A stretch of 64,000 bases of DNA, taken from NCBI RefSeq assembly GCF_023518235.1, contig NZ_CP090423.1:2356001-2420000 (forward strand), read 5' to 3'. Source of the DNA: Stenotrophomonas maltophilia. Lineage in GTDB: Bacteria > Pseudomonadota > Gammaproteobacteria > Xanthomonadales > Xanthomonadaceae. The notes under the pieces were generated by a model. The model was given only the letters and a program-made list of their open reading frames with translations. It was not told the origin of the DNA and did not search any database. This document shows positions 19,101-26,334 of this stretch, one piece after another; position 1 is the first letter of the stretch, and each line of letters opens with the position of its first letter. Position numbers and translations under genes: made by a program.

Positions 19101-22100
19101 GGTCCCCAGCGCCACGTCATTGCCCAGCACCAGGCCGCCGGCATTGAGCGTCACGCCGCCGCCGAAGGTGTTGGCGCCGGACAGGGTCTGCACACCCGCC
19201 CCCACCTTCACCAACCCGCCGCCACCACTGATCAGTCCATCAAACGCGCCGTTGCCAGCGCTGCCGAAGGTCAGCGAATTGCCGCCCAGGGCCAGCGAAG
19301 TTCCCGCCACGCCGTTGAGCGCACCGATGGTCTGGCTGCTGCCTGCGCCGGAGATGTCGAAGGTCGCCCCTGCAGCGCCCAGCGTGACATCACCTGCCGC
19401 CGCCAGGCTGCCGCCCGCGCCCAACGCAAGCGTGCCGGCATTGACGGTGGTGCCACCGGTATAGGTGTTGGCGCCGGACAGTGTCAGCGTCGCACCACCA
19501 TTCTTGATCAGGCTGCCATTGCCGGCCACGATGCCGCCAAGGGTCAGCGCGTTGCTGCCCGGCAGCGTCAGTGCCACGCCCGATCCCAGGTTCACGGAGT
19601 TGCCCAGCGTCACCGCAGCGCCGGCATCCAGCGTGGTGCTACCGGACACATTCAACGCACCGGTGCCCAGCGCGCCGCTGGCGCCAACCACCAGGCCGCC
19701 ACCATTCAAGGTCAGGCCGCCGCCAAAGGTGTTGCTGTTGTTGAGCGTCAGCAGACCAGCGCCGTTCTTGACCAGGCTGCCGTTGCCGCTCAGCACGCCG
19801 CCCAGGGTGACGTCATTGCTGCCGCCCAGGGTCAGCTGCGTGCCGGCACCGAAGTTCACCGCGTTGGCAAGGTTCAGCGCCACCGTGTTGTCGAGGCTGA
19901 CGGTACCACCCACACCGAGCGCGCCGGTCCCCAGCGCATCGGCGTTGCCCAGCACCAGCCCGCCGCCATTGAGCGCCAGGCCACCGCTGAACGTGTTGGC
20001 ACCGGACAGCGTCTGGATGCCGGTACCGGTCTTGACCAGGCCGCCGGTGCCACTGACCACGCCATCAAAGGTGGCGTTGGCATTGCTGCCGAAGGTCAGC
20101 GAATTGCCGCCCAGCGTCAGCGCGGTTCCGGCCACGCCGTTCAACGCAGCGACGGTCTGGTTGCCGCCGGCCGCGGAAATGTCGAAGCCCGCTCCGGCAT
20201 TGCCGAGCGTCACATCGCCGCCCGCCGCCAGGCTGCCACCGGCACCCAGCGCCAGCGTGCCGTTGTTGATGGTGGTGCCGCCGGCATAGAGGTTGGCACC
20301 GCTCAGGGTCAACCGTGCCGCGCCGTCCTTGATCAATCCACCGGCGCCGAACACCGGCCCACCCAGCGTCAGGTCGTTGCTGCCCAGCACGGTGAGATTG
20401 GCACCTGCGGCCAGGCCGACGCTGTTGCCCAGGTTCAGTGCGGCGCTGGCATCCAGCGACGCATTGCCACCCACATCCAATGCGCCCGTGCCGAGTGCGC
20501 CGGCATTGCCCAGCCGCAGCACACCGGCATTGAGGCCGACACCACCGGAGAAGGTGTTGGGGCCATTCAAGGTCAGCGTCGAAGCGCCGTTCTTGACCAG
20601 TTCGCCGGTTCCGGCGATGACACCGCCCAGCGTCACGTCCTGGCTGCCCAGCAGGTCCAGCACCGCGCCGCCTGTCAGGTTCACGCCATTGCCCAGCGTG
20701 AGCGCGACGCTGCTGTCCAGGGTCGTGTTCCCCGCCACATTCAATGCCCCCGTGCCCAGCGCGCCGGCATTGCCCAGCAGCAGGCCACCGGCATTGAGCG
20801 ACAGGCCGCCGCTGAAGGTATTGGCTCCATTGAGCGTGAGCGTGCTGGCACCGTTCTTGACCAGCGCGCCGGTGCCGGAGACCACGCCGCCAAGGGTGGT
20901 TGCCTGATTGCCCGGCAGTGTCAGCGAAGCGCCGCCGCCCAGGGCGATGTTGTTGGCCAGGTTGAGCGCGGTCAGGCCATCAAGCGTGGCCGCACCATTG
21001 ACGTTCAGTGCGCCGCTGCCCAGCGAGGTGCTGTTGCCGAGCAGCAGGCTGCCGGCATTGAGCGTCAGCCCGCCGCTGAAGGTATTGGTACCGGTCAGGG
21101 TCAGTACCGAAGCGCCGTTCTTGACCAGGCTGCCGGTCCCGGCCACCACACCGCCCAGGGTCAGGTTCTGTGCGCCCGGCAGGGTCAGCGAACCGGTCAG
21201 GTTCACCGCATTGCCCAGGTTCAGCGCGGCGGTGCCGTCCAGCGTGCCGTTGCCGCTGACCGTCAACGCGCCGCTGCCGAGGGCACCGTTGTTGCCCAGC
21301 ACCAGCCCACCGGCAGCCAGGTTCAGGCCACCACTGAAGGTGTTGGCTCCACTCAGTGTCTGCGTGCCGGCGCCCTGCTTGACCAGGCCGCCGGTACCGG
21401 TAATCACGCCTGCCAGGGTCTGGTTGGTGGCGTCGCCGAAGGTCAGCGTCGTGGCGCCGAGCGCCAGCGTGCTGCCGGCCACGCCACTGAGTGCGCCCAC
21501 GGTCTGGTTGCCGCCGGCGGACAGATCCAGCACCGCGCCGACGCCACCGAGGGTGACAGCGCCGGTTGCGGCCAGGCTGCCACCGGCACCGATCGCCACC
21601 GTGCCCGCATTGATGGCGGTGCCGCCGGTGTAGGTGTTGGCACCGCCCAGGGTCAGTGTTGCGGCGCCATTCTTCACCAGGCTGCCGCTGCCGCCGATGA
21701 CACCGCCCAGCGTCAGTGCATTGCCGCCGAGCACATTGAGCGACGCACCGCCGCCCAGGTTGATGCCATTGCCCACGCTCAGCGCCGAACTGGCATCCAG
21801 CGTCACCGCGCCACCGACATTCAGTGCACCGGTGCCCAGCGCGCCGGCATTACCCAGCACCAGGCTGCCGGCATTGAACGCCAGCCCGCCACCGAACGTA
21901 TTGGCACCATTGAGCGTCAGCGTTGCCGCGCCATTCTTGGTCAGCCCACCCACGCCACCGATCACACCGTTGAGCGTCAGCGCCTGGTTGCCCAGCAGGT
22001 TCAGCGTTCCGCCAGCGCCCAACGTGATCGCATTGGTCAGGGACAGCGCGGTGGTGCCATCCAGGCTCACGTTGCCCCCCACACTGAGCGCGCCGCTGCC

Positions 22101-24014
22101 GAGTGCAGCGTTGTTGCCCAGCAGCAGGCCACCGGCGTTGAGCGCAACACCGCCGCTGAGATTGTTGACACCCGACAGCGTCTGCACGCCGGTCCCCAGC
22201 TTGATCAGACCACCCGTGCCGGCACCGAACGTGCCGCTGTAGCTGGTGTTGCCCAGCCCGCCCAAGGTCAGCGTGTGGCTGCCCAGATTGACCGCGCCGC
22301 CGAGGCCGGCCAGCGAGCCGATGGTCTGGTTGGCCGCTGCCGTCAGGTCCAGCGTGGTGCCAACGCCCAGCGTCATCGCACCGGTGGGTGACAGGCTGCC
22401 GCCCGCGCCGAGCGCGAGCGAGCCCCCGGCAAGGCTGAAGTTGCCGGTCAGCGAATTGGCACCGTTCAAGGTGAGAGTGCCGGCACCGTTCTTGACCAGG
22501 TTGCCGGCACCGGAAATCGAGCCGTTCAATGACAACGGATTGCTGCCCAGCAGGTTCAGCGAACCGCTGCCGCTGATCACCAGGTTGTTGCCCAGCACGA
22601 AGCCGGCGCTGGTATCGAGCGAGGCGGCGCCACCGACGGTCAGGTTGCCGCTGCCCAGCGCACCGGCATTGCCCAGCAGCAGGCCGCCGGCATTGAGGTT
22701 GACGCCGCCGCCAAACAGGTTTGCAGCGCCCAGCGTCACCACCCCCGTGTTGCTGACGGTCAGGCCACCGCCACCGGACAGCACGCCATTCAACGCGAAG
22801 CCCTGCGTGCCGCCCAGGGTCAACGCGTTGTTGAGGGTGAAATTGTTGCCCAGCGCCAGGCCTGCGCCGCTGGCAGCGATGGTGCCGCCGTTGACGGTGA
22901 ACAGACCGGAGCCGAAAGAAGTGCTGCTGTTGAAGTTGACCAGACCGCCGCCGAGGGTGATCGCGCCGGTTCCCGACCAGGGTCCCTGCAGGTTCCAGGT
23001 GCCGCTGTTGACCATCAGCCTCTGGAACCCGACGTAGTTGCTCCAGCCGATGCTGGTGGCCGGTCCGTTGTTGCCGGCATTGTCCTGCAGCACCAGCGTG
23101 TTGTTGGCCGCACCGGTACCGGCGCCGGCGTCGACGAATCCGGCGGCCGCCACCTTGACGCCGGCCACGCCCACCAGCGTGCCCGCTGCAGCCAGGCCAC
23201 CGCCCGCAGCGACACTGGAGCCAGCCACGGCCGTGAAGGTATTGCCCCCGGTGGAATCACCCAGATGCACGCTGCCGCTGACCGTGCCCGCATTGGTGAA
23301 GGTATTTCCGGCCGAAGCACCCAGGCCGACACGGCCGGTGATGCTGCCGCGGTTGGTCACGTTGGCCTGTGCTCCGCCGTAGGTCACCACCGAGGTTGCA
23401 TCGGCCACCTGGCCCAAGCCCAGCAGCGACATTCCGATCGAACCATCGTTGACCAGGGTGGTCGTGCCACCGGCAGCATTCTGCGCGGTCACCGCCTGAC
23501 CGCCGAAGCCGAGCAGGGTACCGATATTGAAGATGCCCTTGATCTGGCCACCGGTCTCGTTGTTGACCGTGATCGTGCTGCCACCGGCGGTGTTGTTGCC
23601 GACCACCAGGCCGGCAGCGGCCAGGCTCAGCCCACCGGTCAGGGACGGATCGATCGTGCCGGCATTGTTGACCGTGGTGTTGCTGCCGGTCAGCGTCACC
23701 GCATTGCCGCCCAGCAGCGGCGGCACGCTGAACACTGCACCGCTGGCAATGTTCAGGGTCAGCCCGCTGGTGCCATTGGCGTAGTTGTTGAGGTTGGTTG
23801 CGCCATCGCAATTGACCGTAGTGGTTCCCGTGCACGCAGCGAACGCCGAACCACTGGCCAGCGTGGCGGCCAACGCCACCGCCAGCTGATGCGCCCGCAG
23901 GCGCGGTGGCCTCCCGGTGGAAACTGCGCTTCCACCCGGATTCTGGGCAACCTCCGATGCAACCTGCATTACGCCGAGGGCGCGATTGAAAACCAGACGG
24001 TAAATGCGGTTCAT
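13122..24014 (-). CDS. Giant autotransporter (type Va secretion) with PATR repeats
   Basis: 3630 residues. The start is the ATG at 24014, with GGAGAT about 8 bp upstream; a longer frame begins at 24080. The N-terminus is an extended signal peptide (ESPR, MNRIYRLVFNRALGVMQVAS), with the hydrophobic core ending ASGSAFA and likely cleavage after residue 59. The passenger is almost wholly Gly/Thr/Asn/Leu-rich repeats of the autotransporter-associated (PATR) type, expected to form a long beta-helix. A beta-barrel of about 280 residues ends in Phe (INLRVGF). Such proteins are surface-displayed adhesins or biofilm factors; no protease or catalytic domain is visible. Eight 69-residue units at residues 2544-3095 are nearly identical to each other. 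Long reading frames on the opposite strand are artefacts of codon bias. Confidence 0.93.
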   Translation of the reverse strand: MNRIYRLVFNRALGVMQVASEVAQNPGGSAVSTGRPPRLRAHQLAVALAATLASGSAFAACTGTTTVNCDGATNLNNYANGTSGLTLNIASGAVFSVPPLLGGNAVTLTGSNTTVNNAGTIDPSLTGGLSLAAAGLVVGNNTAGGSTITVNNETGGQIKGIFNIGTLLGFGGQAVTAQNAAGGTTTLVNDGSIGMSLLGLGQVADATSVVTYGGAQANVTNRGSITGRVGLGASAGNTFTNAGTVSGSVHLGDSTGGNTFTAVAGSSVAAGGGLAAAGTLVGVAGVKVAAAGFVDAGAGTGAANNTLVLQDNAGNNGPATSIGWSNYVGFQRLMVNSGTWNLQGPWSGTGAITLGGGLVNFNSSTSFGSGLFTVNGGTIAASGAGLALGNNFTLNNALTLGGTQGFALNGVLSGGGGLTVSNTGVVTLGAANLFGGGVNLNAGGLLLGNAGALGSGNLTVGGAASLDTSAGFVLGNNLVISGSGSLNLLGSNPLSLNGSISGAGNLVKNGAGTLTLNGANSLTGNFSLAGGSLALGAGGSLSPTGAMTLGVGTTLDLTAAANQTIGSLAGLGGAVNLGSHTLTLGGLGNTSYSGTFGAGTGGLIKLGTGVQTLSGVNNLSGGVALNAGGLLLGNNAALGSGALSVGGNVSLDGTTALSLTNAITLGAGGTLNLLGNQALTLNGVIGGVGGLTKNGAATLTLNGANTFGGGLAFNAGSLVLGNAGALGTGALNVGGAVTLDASSALSVGNGINLGGGASLNVLGGNALTLGGVIGGSGSLVKNGAATLTLGGANTYTGGTAINAGTVAIGAGGSLAATGAVTLGGVGAVLDLSAGGNQTVGALSGVAGSTLALGATTLTFGDATNQTLAGVITGTGGLVKQGAGTQTLSGANTFSGGLNLAAGGLVLGNNGALGSGALTVSGNGTLDGTAALNLGNAVNLTGSLTLPGAQNLTLGGVVAGTGSLVKNGASVLTLTGTNTFSGGLTLNAGSLLLGNSTSLGSGALNVNGAATLDGLTALNLANNIALGGGASLTLPGNQATTLGGVVSGTGALVKNGASTLTLNGANTFSGGLSLNAGGLLLGNAGALGTGALNVAGNTTLDSSVALTLGNGVNLTGGAVLDLLGSQDVTLGGVIAGTGELVKNGASTLTLNGPNTFSGGVGLNAGVLRLGNAGALGTGALDVGGNASLDASAALNLGNSVGLAAGANLTVLGSNDLTLGGPVFGAGGLIKDGAARLTLSGANLYAGGTTINNGTLALGAGGSLAAGGDVTLGNAGAGFDISAAGGNQTVAALNGVAGTALTLGGNSLTFGSNANATFDGVVSGTGGLVKTGTGIQTLSGANTFSGGLALNGGGLVLGNADALGTGALGVGGTVSLDNTVALNLANAVNFGAGTQLTLGGSNDVTLGGVLSGNGSLVKNGAGLLTLNNSNTFGGGLTLNGGGLVVGASGALGTGALNVSGSTTLDAGAAVTLGNSVNLGSGVALTLPGSNALTLGGIVAGNGSLIKNGGATLTLSGANTYTGGTTVNAGTLALGAGGSLAAAGDVTLGAAGATFDISGAGSSQTIGALNGVAGTSLALGGNSLTFGSAGNGAFDGLISGGGGLVKVGAGVQTLSGANTFGGGVTLNAGGLVLGNDVALGTGALTVGGAATLDTTALATLANNVVLNAGLTVLGTNALTLNGVLSGTGSLTKNGLATLTLNGINTYTGGTNINAGTLALGAGASLAASGTVNLATGATLDLSAGNGTQVFGTLVGNGTVNLGANNIEVGGAANGTFSGSIAGTGGLTKVGSGIETLTGINTYTGGTTINAGTLAIGAGGSLAATGAVNVAAPGAGFDISASGANQTIGSLSGVAGSTVSLGANTLILGGVSSSTFDGAIAGTGGLVKNGAGILTLGGANLFSGGVALNGGGLVVGNNAALGSGALNVGADASLDSSLAVTLGNAIDLTAGANLNLLGSNALTLGGVISGGGGLVKSGAATVTLTGANTYTGGTTINSGTLAIGAGGSLASAGAVNLAGAGTLDISGGGNQSIGSLAGVAGSSVALGGNSLTLGGVADSTYNGVISGSGGLIKNGAGVQTLTGANTFGGGVSLNAGGLVVGNNAALGTGTVTVGGNATLDSNSAITLGNNFVLNAGLTVLGSNDLTLNGSLSGTGSLTKNGLATLTLNGANTYTGGTFINAGTLALGAGASLHANGIVNLASGATFDLSAGAGTQQFGTLIGDGTVNLGANTLTIGDATNGTFAGSVAGTGGLIKEGTGTQTLTGTNTFTGGTTINAGTLAIGAGGSLAASGAVTLANAGTAFDISAGGNQSIGSLAGVTGSAVSLGGNTLTLGGVGNTAFNGVIGGTGALIKDGAGVQTLGGANTFTGGVTLNAGGLVVGNNAALGSGALTVAGNGTLDANAAVTLANDVALGAGANLDVLGSNDLTLGGAISGAGGLIKDGPATLTLTGASSYTGITTLNSGTLAVGAGGSLSGASTVNLAGTGTLDISAGGNQSIGGLAGVAGSAVALGGATLTTGGSNASTTFAGVLSGTGGLVQGGTGTLTLSGDNTYTGGTTVNGGSTLQIGNGGSTGSVLGDITNSGSLVYNLGTTATVGGVVSGSGGLTQAGSGTLVLTGNNTYTGGTTINAGGTLQVGNGGASGAIVGDITNNGALVSNVAGNTTLGGTISGSGGLTQAGSGTLLLTGNNTYTGGTTINAGGTLQVGNGGATGAITGNVANNGSLVFDVAGNTTVGGAISGSGALTQAGAGVLTLVGNNSYTGGTTINAGGTLQVGNGGATGSIAGDITNNGALISNVAGNTQLGGTISGSGGLTQAGSGTLLLTGNNTYSGGTTINAGGTLQLGNGGATGSIVGDITNNGALVSNVAGNTTLGGTISGSGGLTQAGSGTLTLTGNNTYTGGTTINTGGTLQVGNGGASGAITGNVSNNGSLVFNVGGNTTVGGTISGSGGLTQAGSGTLILGGNNTYTGGTTINTGGTLQVGNGGASGAITGNVSNNGSLVFNVGGNTTVGGTISGSGGLTQAGSGTLTLTGNNTYTGGTTINAGGTVQVGTGGASGAITGNITNNGGLIINTGGTTTLGGTISGGGSIVQAGPGGLNLGGNSGGFSGTGQVTGGGLNVTGTIGGQWTIGSGTTLSGTGTIGGTGGGVTVSSGGVLSPGNGPGNGSGAGNGTGTITVGGNLTLSPGSTLGIDLGATGSDTVQVGGSATVGGSTVQVNTISPSTSYQQGQQYTVVNAAGGVSGQFASATSPSAFLTITPVYTANTANLKIDVAQTAAFTSVANSRNQYNTAAALDSLPQSGPALGLYNTVLIYDAATARSAFDQLSGEVHAASRAVLLYDNYLEEGIRQRLGSELPTVRGERASAWLAGSGKVFKQDGDGNGEEIRANRNALMAGVDWQLGEHVVLGAAAGNERLDTRLYDRSSRARLRGNTFGLYAQGEWNNGFAVGGSVSRGDYRTRTTREVPLLGQTLYSRQDSDVTIAQVEGSWTWSHGRTQLQPYVQFTKHWVDSDRAVEQGGTAALVLEGGKDTLNVSTVGVRGRWDVGSGERFPAQLTVGLGWQHASGDTDVASRNRFAVGGNAFDVYSAVMARNALVSQVGVAVGLGRNSQLSMFVQGQHGDGRRDVGGQINLRVGF
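14728..16383 (-). repeat. Tandem array of eight 207-bp repeats inside the autotransporter
   Basis: Eight consecutive 69-residue units, each starting (N/D)N(T/S)Y(T/S)GGTT and ending SGSGGLTQAGSG-TL-type. Units 6 and 7 differ in only a few residues at their ends, and their DNA is almost the same. The period is constant at about 207 bp, so unit gain or loss would keep the reading frame. Confidence 0.85.
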
Positions 24015-24388
24015 CGGTAAATCTCCATGAAGAGACCGGATGGCACTGCGGGCAGTTTTTTTGAAGACGATGCGGCCCATCCCGGTTCCCGCTGCGGAAA
24101 CAAGGCCTGGCGCATTAACTTCGGAAAATCTTCACATCCTCACATCTTCACGCGGGCGCGCATCGAGAGCGGCGCTCCAGCGTATCCATCGGCACGGAAA
24201 CTCCCCGATTCCGCGCGACGAATGGCGGCACTGTGCGACGGATGCCGCCAGTGCCGCGTGAATCACTCAACGAAATTTCATGACGCGCGTCAAATAAAAC
24301 GGGCAGGTAAATCTATTTTGCCGAAAATGTACATTGCATATTCACAGCAGGCAGATCCTGCCCTGCATAATCCGGCCGGGATAAACCC
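24015..24388. other. Intergenic region upstream of the autotransporter
   Basis: No gene seen. The region is noticeably more AT-rich than its neighbours, especially 24280-24350. It contains a perfect 12-bp palindrome TGACGCGCGTCA at 24281-24292 and a short direct repeat (TCACATC twice) at 24129-24150, which may be regulator sites for the autotransporter. I could not identify convincing -35/-10 hexamers. Confidence 0.5.
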
Positions 24389-24706
24389 TCAGCTGCTGGA
24401 GAGTTTCATCAGGACCAGGCCGGAAACGATAAGCACCGCCGCACCAATCCGCATCGGGCTGACCTGTTCGCCGAGGAAAACGATGCCGACCACGAATGCG
24501 CCGACCGCACCAATGCCGGTCCAGATCGTGTAGGCGGTCCCCAGCGGCAGGCTGCGCATGGCCACCGCCAACAGCCAGAAGCTGGCGATCATGCCGATGA
24601 TGGTCACCACGGTGGGGGTGAGCTTGCTGAAGCCTTCGGACTGCTTCATGGACACGGCCCAGACGATTTCCAGCAGGCCGGCGAACAACAGATAGATCCA
24701 GGCCAT
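24389..24706 (-). CDS. sugE: Small multidrug resistance family guanidinium exporter (Gdx/SugE)
   Basis: 105 residues with four membrane helices, the size of SMR transporters. The N-terminus MAWIYLLFAGLLEIVWAVSMK carries the essential glutamate (E13) in helix 1, and WAVSMKQSEGF separates SugE/Gdx from EmrE. Gdx proteins export guanidinium in exchange for protons across the inner membrane. The start at 24706 has a strong AGGAGG 6 bp upstream. A longer frame reaching 25171 runs into the SRP RNA and is not real. The leader carries two ACGR-loop hairpins like the guanidine-II riboswitch. Confidence 0.93.
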   Translation of the reverse strand: MAWIYLLFAGLLEIVWAVSMKQSEGFSKLTPTVVTIIGMIASFWLLAVAMRSLPLGTAYTIWTGIGAVGAFVVGIVFLGEQVSPMRIGAAVLIVSGLVLMKLSSS

Positions 24707-24712
24707 GACGGC

Positions 24713-24777
24713 CCTCCTCTTGGTAGGGCCAGGCCGTCCTGGTCTTTGATTCCCGATGTGGGGGAGGTCGTTCCTCC
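24713..24777 (-). promoter_or_regulatory. Candidate guanidine-II (mini-ykkC) riboswitch of sugE
   Basis: Read on the minus strand, two hairpins precede the gene. Hairpin 1 (24777-24763) is GGAGG-AACGA-CCTCC and hairpin 2 (24742-24729) is CCAGG-ACGG-CCTGG. A linker of 20 bases separates them, and the SD AGGAGG is at 24718-24713. Paired stem-loops with ACGR loops just before sugE/gdx define the guanidine-II class. The loop of hairpin 1 has one extra A compared with the class, which is the main doubt. The CCTCC arm of hairpin 1 can pair with the SD. Confidence 0.7.
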
Positions 24778-24880
24778 TGGCCGGCATTCTAGCAACGGGG
24801 AACCGCCACGGCCGGCGTGGCCGGGAACGGGTTACAGCCGATTCAGTGCGTGAAGCTGGCGTCGGTGCGTGCGCGTGCGG

Positions 24881-24886
24881 TAGAAT
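24881..24886 (+). promoter_or_regulatory. Possible -10 element upstream of SRP RNA
   Basis: TAGAAT, the same hexamer seen before tRNA-Ser(GGA), in a GC-rich context. No clear -35 is visible. It would imply a 5' leader of about 105 bases that is processed off. Confidence 0.35.
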
Positions 24887-24999
24887 GCGCGTCTGCCATC
24901 GGCCAGCCGATGCGCAGTCCGGCTGTGGTCTCCGGCGCAACCCGCGCTGCTTCCCCTGATCCGTGAACTGGCCGCCCACCGGGCGGCCAACGTCTCTAT

Positions 25000-25107
25000 G
25001 GTGGCCCCGTCGGCCCCTCGCGACGCTAGGTCGAAAACCCCGCCAGGGCCGGAAGGCAGCAACGGTATCGATCGACGCGGGCGCCGAGGCCAGCCGGCGG
25101 GGCCACC
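25000..25107 (+). ncRNA. ffs: 4.5S signal recognition particle RNA
   Basis: The 5' end GGTGGCCCCG pairs with CGGGGCCACC at the 3' end to close one long hairpin. The apical part has the SRP core: GCCAGGGCCGGAAGGCAGCAAC, with a GGAA tetraloop and the AGCA internal loop that Ffh binds. Length about 108, typical of the small bacterial form. It acts in co-translational targeting of membrane proteins. Confidence 0.92.
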
Positions 25108-25133
25108 GCCTTTTCCGGCCACGCCCGGCCCGG

Positions 25134-25184
25134 GTAGCTGCCAACCTTGGTTGGCGCCCCTCGCCGGGCATGCCCCGGCGCTAC
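25134..25184. repeat. SMAG dimer of two different palindromes
   Basis: Starts GTAG at 25134 with a CCAACC-TTGG-type arm and ends with CGCCGGG-CATGC-CCGGCG and CTAC at 25181-25184. The CTA at 25181-25183 is the complement of the TAG stop codon of the next (minus strand) gene. Confidence 0.7.
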
Positions 25185-25570
25185 CGTGCCTCCGGCGTGC
25201 CCTGGTGGAACAACACCCGCCACCCCTGCGCGTGCCGGCGCCACAGCGAACTGCGCAGCACCCAGCGCTGCGCCTGCCCATCGACGTGATAGCGGCTGCG
25301 GTAGCGCACCTGTGCCAAGCCATCGGCCAACAGCCGCACCGCGTACCGATCCGACTCGATCAGCACCTGCGCCCGCGCCAGCGGGATCTCCGCCAGCACG
25401 GCCGCACGGCCATAACACTGCCCGGAACTGCCGATCTCGCTGAAATCCTCGTCCAGCAATGCAGCCAGGCGCTCACTGTCGGCGCGCACCTGCGGTGCAT
25501 GCAGCGCACGTTCCAATGCCTCCAGTTCAGCGGCCAGTGCCGCGTCGGCGGGCTGGCCGGTGCCGCTCAC
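25181..25570 (-). CDS. Nuclear transport factor 2-like (DUF4440-type) protein
   Basis: 129 residues. It is a small NTF2-fold protein (SERLAALLDEDFSEIGSSGQCYGRAAV, then WRVLFHQG at the end), like DUF4440 proteins that bind small ligands or act as enzyme accessories. The GTG start at 25570 overlaps the TGA of the upstream metallo-hydrolase (GTGA) with AGGA just before it, so translation is coupled. The stop codon is the TAG of a SMAG GTAG. It is last in a three-gene cluster after kdkA. Confidence 0.8.
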   Translation of the reverse strand: MSGTGQPADAALAAELEALERALHAPQVRADSERLAALLDEDFSEIGSSGQCYGRAAVLAEIPLARAQVLIESDRYAVRLLADGLAQVRYRSRYHVDGQAQRWVLRSSLWRRHAQGWRVLFHQGTPEAR

Positions 25571-26334
25571 GGCGGATCCTGCACCGACACGTGCGGCGCC
25601 GTCGGGCTGGCCAGCGGCACGCACTGCCCCGGCTGCGCGACACGGTGCCCGCGCGCGGCCAGCGCCGCACCATCGGCCACGCTGGCGTAGTGGTACAGCA
25701 TCATCCGCGCCCGTAGTTCAGCGCTGTACTCACGCTCCAGGTCATCCACGCCGGTGTGCGACGGGTTGCCGTGCAGGCCGCAGTCGTGGGCGACCAGTTC
25801 GTTGTCGCTGGCGAAGCGGGCCAGCATCTCCGGAATCGGCCGGGTATCGCCACTCCAGGTCAGCGCGCCCTGCAGGCGCAGGCCATAGGCCGTTTCCGGC
25901 CAGTGGTGGCGCACCGGGAACACCTCCAGGCGCACCCCCTCGTGCCAGAACGCATCGCCCACCACGATCAGCTGGAACGCGTCCCAGAAATTGGCACCGC
26001 CCTCGGCCAGCACGTTCGGGTAGTCACCGATGCGTTTGTGCAGCAGCGGCACCACCGTGGCCGGCACATACAGGCGCACCTTGCCACGCCGCTGCGCACT
26101 GAAGAAGGTATCGACGAACAGCCGCTCGAAGCCGGCCACGTGGTCCAGATGCACATGGGTGACGAACAGCGCCTGCGGCATGTGCCCGTAGTGCGCCTTG
26201 AAGGCGGTCAGGCCTTCGCCGCCACAATCGATGGTCAGCCAGGGCCGGCCATCGCGTTCGATCACCGACATCGGCGAACCCAGCTCGACCGCCGACGCAT
26301 TGCCGACGCCGAGGAAACGCAACGACCAGTCCAT
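25567..26334 (-). CDS. MBL-fold metallo-hydrolase
   Basis: 255 residues. It is a metallo-beta-lactamase-fold hydrolase with the zinc motif THVHLDHVAG near residue 60, a second ligand region VRHHWPETAYG, and WSGDTRPI and VAHDCGLH further on. The layout resembles RNase Z-like or ElaC-like small hydrolases, but no exosite arm is visible, so the substrate is unknown. The ATG overlaps the kdkA stop (ATGA) and its own stop overlaps the next gene, making one coupled transcript. Confidence 0.85.
   Translation of the reverse strand: MDWSLRFLGVGNASAVELGSPMSVIERDGRPWLTIDCGGEGLTAFKAHYGHMPQALFVTHVHLDHVAGFERLFVDTFFSAQRRGKVRLYVPATVVPLLHKRIGDYPNVLAEGGANFWDAFQLIVVGDAFWHEGVRLEVFPVRHHWPETAYGLRLQGALTWSGDTRPIPEMLARFASDNELVAHDCGLHGNPSHTGVDDLEREYSAELRARMMLYHYASVADGAALAARGHRVAQPGQCVPLASPTAPHVSVQDPP

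Noticed and set aside
13176..22391. 3071-residue open frame on the plus strand opposite the autotransporter
   Set aside because: Antisense shadow: the repetitive GC-rich codons of the autotransporter keep the complementary frame free of stops. The sense protein has a signal, repeats and barrel; the antisense product is low-complexity and has no sensible start.
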